Assembly (NCBI RefSeq): GCF_018224885.1
Contig: NZ_JAGTXB010000002.1
Span: forward strand, 124,001 to 188,000
Direction of reading: 5' to 3'
From: Chitinophaga hostae
GTDB taxonomy: Bacteria > Bacteroidota > Bacteroidia > Chitinophagales > Chitinophagaceae
DNA: 64,000 bases
Part shown: one piece after another, positions 58,830-64,000 of the stretch
Layout of the letters: each line of letters starts with the position of its first letter
Position numbering within the stretch: position 1 is the first letter of the stretch
Notes under the pieces: generated by a model
Databases searched by the model: none
What the model saw: only the letters and a program-made list of their open reading frames with translations
Told to the model about the DNA's origin: nothing
Position numbers and translations under genes: made by a program

Positions 58830-59768
58830 GTGTTGAACGAACCATTATATTCCTTAGCAGAGCGCTTTATAGCCTATATCCAGCTTGAAAAGCGATATTC
58901 GGCGCACACCTGTACAGCCTACCGCAACGATCTTTTCCAATTTATAGATTATGTAACCCTGAGCTATAGCAATACACCTGTTGAAGCGCTTTCGCATGTA
59001 ATGATCCGTAGCTGGCTGGCCCGTTTAATGGAAGATGCCATGACGGCCAAAAGTGTAAACCGGAAAATCTCCACGCTCAAATCCTTTTTTAAATATTGCC
59101 TGCGTCAGGGCCTGATAAAACAGTCGCCTATGATAAAGGTTACCGCGCCCAAAATAAGCCGCCGCCTGCCGGGGTATATTGAGGAAAAGGGGATGCGTGC
59201 CCTGGAGGATAATGTGAGCCCGTTTGTTAATTCGCCACAGATTTTTGCAGGCGATTTTGAGGGGATTACCCACCGGCTCATCTTCGAAATCTTTTACCAG
59301 ACGGGCATTCGTTTATCAGAGTTGATTTCCCTGCAGGAGCTCCGCGTTGACCACGGCAGCGAGTCATTTAAGGTAATGGGCAAGGGCGGTAAGGAGCGGA
59401 TTATTCCTGTCAGCAAAGGGTTGCTGGTGCAAATAGGTGACTATATGGATCAGAAGCGCCGGCACCTGGAGGAGTTTGAAGGCGGTGTATTACTGGTGCA
59501 TCCGCACAGCGGTCAGCGGTTATATCCCAAATATGTGTATTTAACGGTACGGAAGTATCTCACAGAACATCAGATCACTACTTTAAAAAAGAAAAGTCCG
59601 CATATTCTTCGTCATACTTTCGCTACGCACCTGGCAAACAATGGTGCAGATCTGAATGCCATCAAAGAATTGTTGGGGCACTCGAGCCTGGCTGCCACAC
59701 AGGTTTACACGCATAATACCATAGAGCAGTTGAAGAAGGTATATAAGCAGGCACACCCAAAGGCTTAG
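58830..59768 (+). CDS. xerC: Tyrosine recombinase XerC/XerD
   Basis: Resolves chromosome dimers at dif with FtsK. 312 aa from the GTG at 58830 (VLNEPLYSLAERFIAYIQLEKRYSAHTCTAYRNDLFQFIDYV). N-terminal SAM-like core-binding domain, then catalytic residues: Arg in YQTGIRLSELISLQ, Lys in GKGGKERIIPV, HxxR in PHILRHTFATHLANNGAD, His in LLGHSSLAATQVYTH and nucleophile Tyr in VYTH. I favour GTG over the ATG at 58782 since the promoter overlaps that ATG. Bacteroidota often name this gene xerC or xerD. Confidence 0.92.
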   Translation: MLNEPLYSLAERFIAYIQLEKRYSAHTCTAYRNDLFQFIDYVTLSYSNTPVEALSHVMIRSWLARLMEDAMTAKSVNRKISTLKSFFKYCLRQGLIKQSPMIKVTAPKISRRLPGYIEEKGMRALEDNVSPFVNSPQIFAGDFEGITHRLIFEIFYQTGIRLSELISLQELRVDHGSESFKVMGKGGKERIIPVSKGLLVQIGDYMDQKRRHLEEFEGGVLLVHPHSGQRLYPKYVYLTVRKYLTEHQITTLKKKSPHILRHTFATHLANNGADLNAIKELLGHSSLAATQVYTHNTIEQLKKVYKQAHPKA

Positions 59769-59930
59769 CAGTTATTTTTGGCTTTTAACAAAATATTATG
59801 CGGCTATTCAGCATTGCATTGCAAAAGTGACTATATTAGTAATCAAGTTCTTTTACACTAAACGAGGATGCCTATGACCATAGTTTACAAACTAGAACCT
59901 AGATTGTTAAATATTTAAAAAATTAGTGCT

Positions 59931-60230
59931 ATGAACGTACAAATTCAAACTGTGCATTTTGATGCTGATTCCAAATTGATAGATCATGTGAACAAAAAAG
60001 TTCAGAAGTTGAACACCTTTTATGACCGTATCATTAGCGTAGATGTATTTTTAAAAGTGGATAATTTAGCACACCAAATTAAAGACAAAATTGCCGAGAT
60101 CAGAGTTCGAATACCCCGCCAGGACCTGTTTGTCAAACACGAGTCCAAGTCCTTCGAAGAATCTTTCGACCTAGCCTTCGAATCCCTTGTTGAGCAGGTG
60201 AAAAGAAAGAAGGAAAAGAAATTTCAATAA
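59931..60230 (+). CDS. hpf: Ribosome hibernation promoting factor, short form
   Basis: A 99-aa HPF/RaiA-type protein that binds the 30S A and P sites to silence ribosomes in slow growth. The beta-alpha-beta fold is visible as MNVQIQTVHFDADSKLIDHVNKKVQKLNTFYDRIISVDVFLK and IRVRIPRQDLFVKHESKSFEESFDLAFESLVEQVKRKKEKK. It is the short form without the C-terminal dimerisation domain. The 160-nt leader contains a 14-codon frame (ATG 59875, stop ending 59919) with a GAGG 6 nt upstream, of unclear meaning. Confidence 0.93.
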   Translation: MNVQIQTVHFDADSKLIDHVNKKVQKLNTFYDRIISVDVFLKVDNLAHQIKDKIAEIRVRIPRQDLFVKHESKSFEESFDLAFESLVEQVKRKKEKKFQ

Positions 60231-60244
60231 TTTTCTGAAATAAT

Positions 60245-60275
60245 TTTGGAAATATTAATCTCTTTGCTACCTTTG
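60245..60275 (+). promoter_or_regulatory. tRNA-tuf operon promoter P1
   Basis: TTTG (60245-60248), 19 bp, TACCTTTG (60268-60275). The -7 box is in the left arm of an inverted repeat, CTTTGCTACCTTTGCC (60262-60277) with 60300-60315, complementary at 15 of 16 with a G-T wobble. Confidence 0.65.
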
Positions 60276-60386
60276 CCATCCCGATTCAAAAAGAGGGTCG
60301 GTAAAGGTAGCAAAGTTCTTTATGGTAGGGCGTTTTCAGGGAAGCAGATAAATTTTTAAATATTTGTAACAAACTGAAAAAAAGAT

Positions 60387-60416
60387 TTTGAGAATTGAAA
60401 AAATCTCTTAATTTTG
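60387..60416 (+). promoter_or_regulatory. tRNA-tuf operon promoter P2
   Basis: TTTG (60387-60390), 18 bp, TAATTTTG (60409-60416), about 50 bp before the first tRNA. Confidence 0.6.
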
Positions 60417-60465
60417 CGCTCTCTTTCAACGAGTTACTTTATTGAAAGAATGTTTTTTGAAAGAT

Positions 60466-60539
60466 GCCAGCATAGCTCAGTTGGCCAGAGCTACTGATTT
60501 GTAATCAGTGGGTCGGGGGTTCGAATCCCTCTGCTGGCT
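60466..60539 (+). tRNA. tRNA-Thr(TGT)
   Basis: 74 nt. Acceptor GCCAGCA/TGCTGGC, anticodon loop TTTGTAA with TGT, T arm GGGGG-TTCGAAT-CCCTC. No encoded CCA. First of four tRNAs before tuf, in the order Thr-Tyr-Gly-Thr also known from E. coli thrU-tyrU-glyT-thrT-tufB. Confidence 0.95.
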
Positions 60540-60598
60540 CATCGGTTTTCATTTGGTTGTTTAATTAACGACTGAATGACAAAATCAAAAAAATGTTA

Positions 60599-60683
60599 GG
60601 GCAGGTTCCAGAGCGGCCAAATGGGGCGGACTGTAAATCCGCTGACTACGTCTTCATAGGTTCGAATCCTATCCTGCCCACCA
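60599..60683 (+). tRNA. tRNA-Tyr(GTA)
   Basis: 85 nt with a long variable arm. Acceptor GGGCAGG/CCTGCCC, anticodon GTA in CTGTAAA, T loop TTCGAAT. CCA is encoded (60681-60683), unlike the other tRNAs here. Confidence 0.95.
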
Positions 60684-60877
60684 AAACAGCGTGTTCCGCT
60701 TTTGCCTTAGCAGAGGCGGAACATAGTTGTTGAGTGAAAGGTGAGTAATTCAGAAGAAATAGAAATTACCCTAGCCCTGTGGTACAACAGCCTTTTAAAG
60801 CTCTTTTTTTTATTCTATAATTCTATAAGTGGAAAGTTGCAGTGTGTTGTTTGCCGGAAGCTTTGTGAATTAAAAAT

Positions 60878-60950
60878 GCGGGAGTAGCTCAGTTGGTAGA
60901 GCGACAGCCTTCCAAGCTGTAGGTCGCGGGTTCGAACCTCGTCTCCCGCT
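60878..60950 (+). tRNA. tRNA-Gly(TCC)
   Basis: 73 nt. Acceptor GCGGGAG/CTCCCGC, anticodon stem ACAGC/GCTGT with loop CTTCCAA, T arm GCGGG-TTCGAAC-CTCGT. No encoded CCA. Confidence 0.95.
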
Positions 60951-60972
60951 CGTATTTTAAGCAATTTTTCAA

Positions 60973-61044
<72 letters not shown>

Positions 61045-61103
61045 CAATGAATTTTAGAAGAATAGTTGTAGTGAATTTTTAGTCGCCTCAACAAACTCCA
61101 TAA

Positions 61104-61150
61104 AATTCGAATTTCGGAATTCGAATTTGTAAATTCCGCACTCCGAAATT
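61104..61150. repeat. AATTCGA-type heptamer run
   Basis: Reads AATTCGA, ATTTCGG, AATTCGA, ATTTGTA, AATTCCG, CACTCCG, AAATT: a period-7 array, partly self-complementary, between tRNA-Thr(GGT) and the tRNA-like relic. Confidence 0.7.
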
Positions 61151-61157
61151 AAAACTT

Positions 61158-61231
61158 AGCGTTGTAGCTCAATGGAAGAGCAACCCATTTTTATTTAGGG
61201 AAGGCCATGAGTTCAATTCTCATCAACGGTA
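61158..61231 (+). pseudogene. Decayed tRNA, probably a tRNA-Thr(GGT) relative
   Basis: Acceptor AGCGTTG/CAACGGT pairs at 6 of 7, D arm GCTC/GAGC is intact, and the T arm ATGAG-TTCAATT-CTCAT is perfect. The anticodon arm is broken: only CCC/GGG pair around an AT-rich loop and the arm is 2 nt too long, so no standard anticodon can be assigned. D- and T-arm sequences resemble the neighbouring tRNA-Thr(GGT). It lies 73 bp before tuf inside the operon. Confidence 0.7.
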
Positions 61232-61303
61232 CAAGTTTGTAAAACCGTTTTTTTAAAACAACAATCAATACAATCTTTACAAACCATCTAAAAAGAAAAT
61301 ACA

Positions 61304-62491
61304 ATGGCAAAAGAAACCTTCAAGCGGGATAAACCCCACGTAAACATTGGTACCATCGGCCACGTGGATCATGGTAAAACTACTTTGACTGCTGCCATTA
61401 CCACAATTTTGGCAAATAAAGGTCTGGCAGAGAAGAGAGGATATGATGAGATCGATGCTGCTCCTGAAGAAAAAGAAAGAGGTATTACTATCAATACAGC
61501 TCACGTTGAGTATCAGACAGCTGCTCGTCACTACGCTCACGTTGACTGTCCTGGTCACGCGGATTATGTGAAGAATATGATCACTGGTGCTGCCCAGATG
61601 GACGGTGCTATCCTGGTGGTTGCTGCTACGGATGGTCCTATGCCACAAACCAGAGAGCACATCCTGCTGGCTCGCCAGGTAGGTGTACCTCGTATCGTGG
61701 TTTTCATGAACAAAGTTGACCTGGTAGACGATCCGGAACTGCTGGAACTGGTAGAAATCGAAATCCGTGATCTGCTGTCTTCTAACGGTTTTGACGGTGA
61801 TAACGTTCCTGTAATCCAGGGTTCTGCAACCGGCGCTCTTGCTGGTGACGAAAAATGGGTAGGCGCTATCGACCAACTGATGGACGCTGTTGATACTTAC
61901 ATCCCACTGCCTCCACGTCCGGTTGATCAACCGTTCCTGATGTCAGTAGAAGATGTATTCTCTATCACAGGTCGTGGTACAGTTGCTACAGGTCGTATCG
62001 AACGCGGTCGCATCAAAGTTGGTGAGAACGTTGAAATCGTAGGTCTGCAGGAAGAACCACTGAAATCTACTTGTACTGGTGTTGAGATGTTCAAAAAACT
62101 CCTCGACGAAGGTGAAGCAGGTGATAACGCTGGTCTGTTGCTCCGCGGTATTGAGAAAACACAGATCCGTCGTGGTATGGTTATCTGCCAGCCAGGTACC
62201 ATCACTCCGCACACTGAATTCAAATGCGAAGTATACGTACTGAGCAAAGAAGAAGGTGGCCGTCACACTCCGTTCTTCAACAAATACCGTCCTCAGTTCT
62301 ACTTCCGTACTACTGACGTAACCGGTGAAGTTGAATTACCAGCAGGTGTTGAAATGGTTATGCCTGGTGATAACGTTAGTCTGACAGTTAAACTGATCCA
62401 GCCTATCGCTATGGATAAAGGTCTGAAGTTCGCTATCCGTGAAGGTGGTCGTACAGTAGGCGCTGGTCAGGTTACTGAAATCCTGAAGTAA
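61304..62491 (+). CDS. tuf: Elongation factor Tu
   Basis: A 395-aa GTPase that delivers aminoacyl-tRNA to the ribosome. G1 [14 protein letters not shown] (residues 19-32), effector region [16 protein letters not shown]3 [13 protein letters not shown]4 [23 protein letters not shown], and domain 2/3 signatures [17 protein letters not shown] and [14 protein letters not shown]. It is read from the upstream tRNA promoters. Codon use is highly biased (GGT, CGT, CTG), as expected for a top-expressed gene. tRNA-Trp, secE and nusG follow. Confidence 0.98.
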   Translation: MAKETFKRDKPHVNIGTIGHVDHGKTTLTAAITTILANKGLAEKRGYDEIDAAPEEKERGITINTAHVEYQTAARHYAHVDCPGHADYVKNMITGAAQMDGAILVVAATDGPMPQTREHILLARQVGVPRIVVFMNKVDLVDDPELLELVEIEIRDLLSSNGFDGDNVPVIQGSATGALAGDEKWVGAIDQLMDAVDTYIPLPPRPVDQPFLMSVEDVFSITGRGTVATGRIERGRIKVGENVEIVGLQEEPLKSTCTGVEMFKKLLDEGEAGDNAGLLLRGIEKTQIRRGMVICQPGTITPHTEFKCEVYVLSKEEGGRHTPFFNKYRPQFYFRTTDVTGEVELPAGVEMVMPGDNVSLTVKLIQPIAMDKGLKFAIREGGRTVGAGQVTEILK

Positions 62492-62509
62492 GCAACTCAA
62501 TAATATCAA

Positions 62510-62590
62510 AAAGCCATTAGCTTTGGCGATTAAATGTCAGAAAATTTATATAGATTTGCTGGCTGCTGAAAGCTTACTGCTAATGGCTTT
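62510..62590. repeat. 12-bp inverted repeat between tuf and tRNA-Trp
   Basis: AAAGCCATTAGC (62510-62521) and GCTAATGGCTTT (62579-62590) are perfectly complementary with a 57-nt loop. It contains the TTAGC word and ends 4 bp before tRNA-Trp. It could be a processing or attenuation stem. Confidence 0.6.
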
Positions 62591-62594
62591 ATAT

Positions 62595-62665
62595 ACGGGT
62601 ATGGTGCAACGGTAGCATACGGGTCTCCAAAACCTTTGATCTGGGTTCGAATCCTAGTACCCGTG
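62595..62665 (+). tRNA. tRNA-Trp(CCA)
   Basis: 71 nt. Acceptor ACGGGTA/TACCCGT, anticodon CCA in TCTCCAAAA, T arm CTGGG-TTCGAAT-CCTAG. No encoded CCA end. Placed between tuf and secE, a common order in bacteria. Confidence 0.95.
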
Positions 62666-62775
62666 CAAGGTTTAAATAAATAATTAAATGGTTGAATTGT
62701 TGTTATTACAAAATAAAACAAGTCAACCATTTTTTAGGCTTTAAACAATTGACCACAAATAGTTAACTTTACAGA

Positions 62776-62976
62776 ATGAATAAGATCAGAAATTATTTCC
62801 GCGAGTCTTATCATGAATTGGTTTACAAGGTGTCCTGGCCTACCTGGCAAGAACTCCAGTCATCTACCATGATTGTGCTGATAGCAACAATATTTGTTAC
62901 CGCGCTGGTTTGGGGTATGGATGCCGCTTCCAATTTCGTGTTAACACATTATTACGAATTATTCAAAGCTAAATAA
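62776..62976 (+). CDS. secE: Preprotein translocase subunit SecE
   Basis: A 66-aa single-TM subunit of SecYEG. It has the short form with a conserved amphipathic helix FRESYHELVYKVSWPTWQELQSSTMIVLIATIFVTALVWGMDAASNF: the WPTWQEL motif precedes the TM. Its TAA stop (62974-62976) is directly followed by the nusG ATG, so the two are translated together. Confidence 0.96.
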   Translation: MNKIRNYFRESYHELVYKVSWPTWQELQSSTMIVLIATIFVTALVWGMDAASNFVLTHYYELFKAK

Positions 62977-63543
62977 ATGGATGCAGCCAATCTCCCTGCT
63001 CAGGAAACAAAGTGGTATGTACTCCGCGTTGTTAGTGGCAAGGAAAAAAAAGTGAAGGAATACCTGGATATTGAAGTACGTCGCTCCGATTGGGGTAACG
63101 TAATCAGCCAGATCTTCCTGCCGGTGGAAAAAGTTTATAAAGTGCAGGCTGGTAAGAAAGTGATGCGCGAAAAGAACTTCTATCCCGGATATGTGATGAT
63201 CGAAGCAGTAGATGGTAAAATGACCGATGAAGTGATACAGGCTATACGTAACGTATCCGGCGTTATCCATTTCCTCGGAAAGGAAAAACCTATCGCACTC
63301 CGTAAAGCAGAAGTAAATAAAATGTTAGGTAAAGTGGATGAACTGAGCGATCAGGGATTAACCATGAGCGAACCTTTCATTGTTGGCGAAACCATTAAGA
63401 TTATCGATGGACCGTTTAACGACTTCAACGGGGTGATCGAAGAAGTAATTGAAGACAAGAAAAAACTGAAAGTGACTGTAAAAATCTTTGGCCGCGCTAC
63501 ACCGGTAGAGCTGAACTTTATGCAGGTAGAAAAGCTTTCATAG
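62977..63543 (+). CDS. nusG: Transcription elongation/antitermination factor NusG
   Basis: 188 aa. The NGN domain has KWYVLRVVSGKEKKVKEYLDIEV and KNFYPGYVMIEA, IRNVSGVIHFLG; the KOW domain has PFIVGETIKIIDGPFNDFNGVIEEVIEDKKKLKVTVKIFGRATPVELNFMQVEKL. Binds RNA polymerase and couples it to Rho and ribosomes. The usual next gene, rplK, is absent: a terminator follows and then an unrelated secreted-protein gene on the same strand. Confidence 0.96.
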   Translation: MDAANLPAQETKWYVLRVVSGKEKKVKEYLDIEVRRSDWGNVISQIFLPVEKVYKVQAGKKVMREKNFYPGYVMIEAVDGKMTDEVIQAIRNVSGVIHFLGKEKPIALRKAEVNKMLGKVDELSDQGLTMSEPFIVGETIKIIDGPFNDFNGVIEEVIEDKKKLKVTVKIFGRATPVELNFMQVEKLS

Positions 63544-63567
63544 TTTCTTTTATAAACATCTTTATTG

Positions 63568-63599
63568 AAAAGCGTTCCGATTATCCGGAACGCTTTTTC
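63568..63599 (+). terminator. Terminator after nusG
   Basis: AAAAGCGTTCCG (63568-63579) and CGGAACGCTTTT (63586-63597) form a perfect 12-bp stem followed by T. It closes the tRNA-tuf-secE-nusG transcript. Confidence 0.88.
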
Positions 63600-63649
63600 T
63601 TGTTTTACGAATCGCGAATCACCAGGTTCTCCCTATATCAAGCTATATC

Positions 63650-64000
63650 ATGAAATCAGTGATCTCTGTTTTGCTCGGCCTGCTGCTGTTTATACAGGTT
63701 GATGCACAGCCCGGCAAATCCGTTAAACCGACTACTACTGCAGCCATTGTACAAATCCCGGAAGCCGCGACCGGCTCACCGGAATCTATCGCCAAATGGC
63801 TGAAAGCACATACCAGCAATGCTATGGCGTTGCAGCAGGCGCTGTTCAACTGGATAGCCAATAACATCAGTTACGATGTGGATAATATAAACAGGCCAAA
63901 CAGCTACCGGGATTCCACTGCAGCTATGCTTAATACCCTGCGCACCAGGAAGGGCCTTTGTACCGATTATGCCGTATTATATGCCCGGATATGCCGGGAG
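63650..64000 (+). CDS. Secreted transglutaminase-like protein, partial
   Basis: Runs off the window after 117 codons. Starts at the ATG at 63650 with a signal peptide (MKSVISVLLGLLLFIQVDAQ). The visible part contains LQQALFNWIANNISYDVD and then RTRKGLCTDYAVLYARICRE, whose Cys matches the transglutaminase-like catalytic cysteine (GxCxxYA). These proteins act in the periplasm or at the surface as peptidases or cross-linking relatives. The His and Asp of the triad would lie past 64000. The reading frame is intact to the edge. Confidence 0.8.
   Translation, partial: MKSVISVLLGLLLFIQVDAQPGKSVKPTTTAAIVQIPEAATGSPESIAKWLKAHTSNAMALQQALFNWIANNISYDVDNINRPNSYRDSTAAMLNTLRTRKGLCTDYAVLYARICRE

Noticed and set aside
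61277-61930. 217-codon ORF antisense to tuf
   Set aside because: Produced by the strict codon bias of tuf; no motif and no promoter, while tuf itself is certain.

Overview
The window comes from a Bacteroidota chromosome, most likely a Chitinophaga-like member of the Chitinophagaceae. The evidence is the family content: a type IX secretion plug protein, a TamL-type lipoprotein, a PafA-like phosphatase, a DUF4129/DUF4350/MoxR/DUF58 locus, DUF3467 and a short bS21. Candidate promoters fit the Bacteroidota pattern (TTTG or TTG, 17-21 bp, TAnnTTTG), and nearly all genes lack a Shine-Dalgarno sequence. No rRNA, CRISPR array, transposase or prophage is visible.

Layout. 1-6 kb: purL, then a PepSY membrane protein and TonB-dependent receptor operon. 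6-16 kb: a PLP acyltransferase of the alpha-oxoamine synthase family, a PafA-like phosphatase, an enoyl-CoA hydratase, a TPR protein, a ComA-like phosphosulfolactate synthase, aroE and a methyltransferase. 16-28 kb: truB, tamL, an rRNA/tRNA 2'-O-methyltransferase, two overlapping unknown lipoprotein genes, an FtsX-type permease, a T9SS plug protein and a type II NADH dehydrogenase. 28-32 kb: glpK-glpF, a small transaldolase and an SRP RNA gene. 32-39 kb: RDD diverging from SpoIIM-DUF4129-DUF4350-MoxR-DUF58. 39-50 kb: riboflavin synthase, a cobalamin adenosyltransferase, an ABC ATPase, gatC, trpS, a deoxynucleoside kinase, two overlapping envelope genes, an LDH2-family dehydrogenase and aspartate kinase. 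50-58 kb: a RES/Xre toxin-antitoxin pair, a DnaE-type polymerase, DNA polymerase IV and a LexA-like self-cleaving repressor. 58-64 kb: rpsU, xerC, hpf, then tRNA-Thr-Tyr-Gly-Thr, a decayed tRNA, tuf, tRNA-Trp, secE, nusG and the start of a secreted transglutaminase-like gene.

Two things stand out. First, many intergenic spaces are filled by degenerate short-period repeats arranged as inverted pairs. Period-7 families include TTAGCnn, AAAGCnn, GAATTAG-like and AATTCGA-like words. A period-9 family (GATTnnnnn) has GCCCAGGATTA-type ends. The TTAGCnn and GATTnnnnn elements repeatedly begin at or within a few bases of a gene's stop codon, and in one case (aroE and its convergent neighbour) the palindrome arms encode the last residues of both proteins. 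Second, the LexA-like repressor gene and the dinB-dnaE region share a 19-bp palindrome, TT(A/G)CTAA-N5-TTAG(T/C)AA. It sits on the -7 box of the repressor gene, which suggests an autoregulated damage-response circuit built on an HTH_3-S24 repressor.
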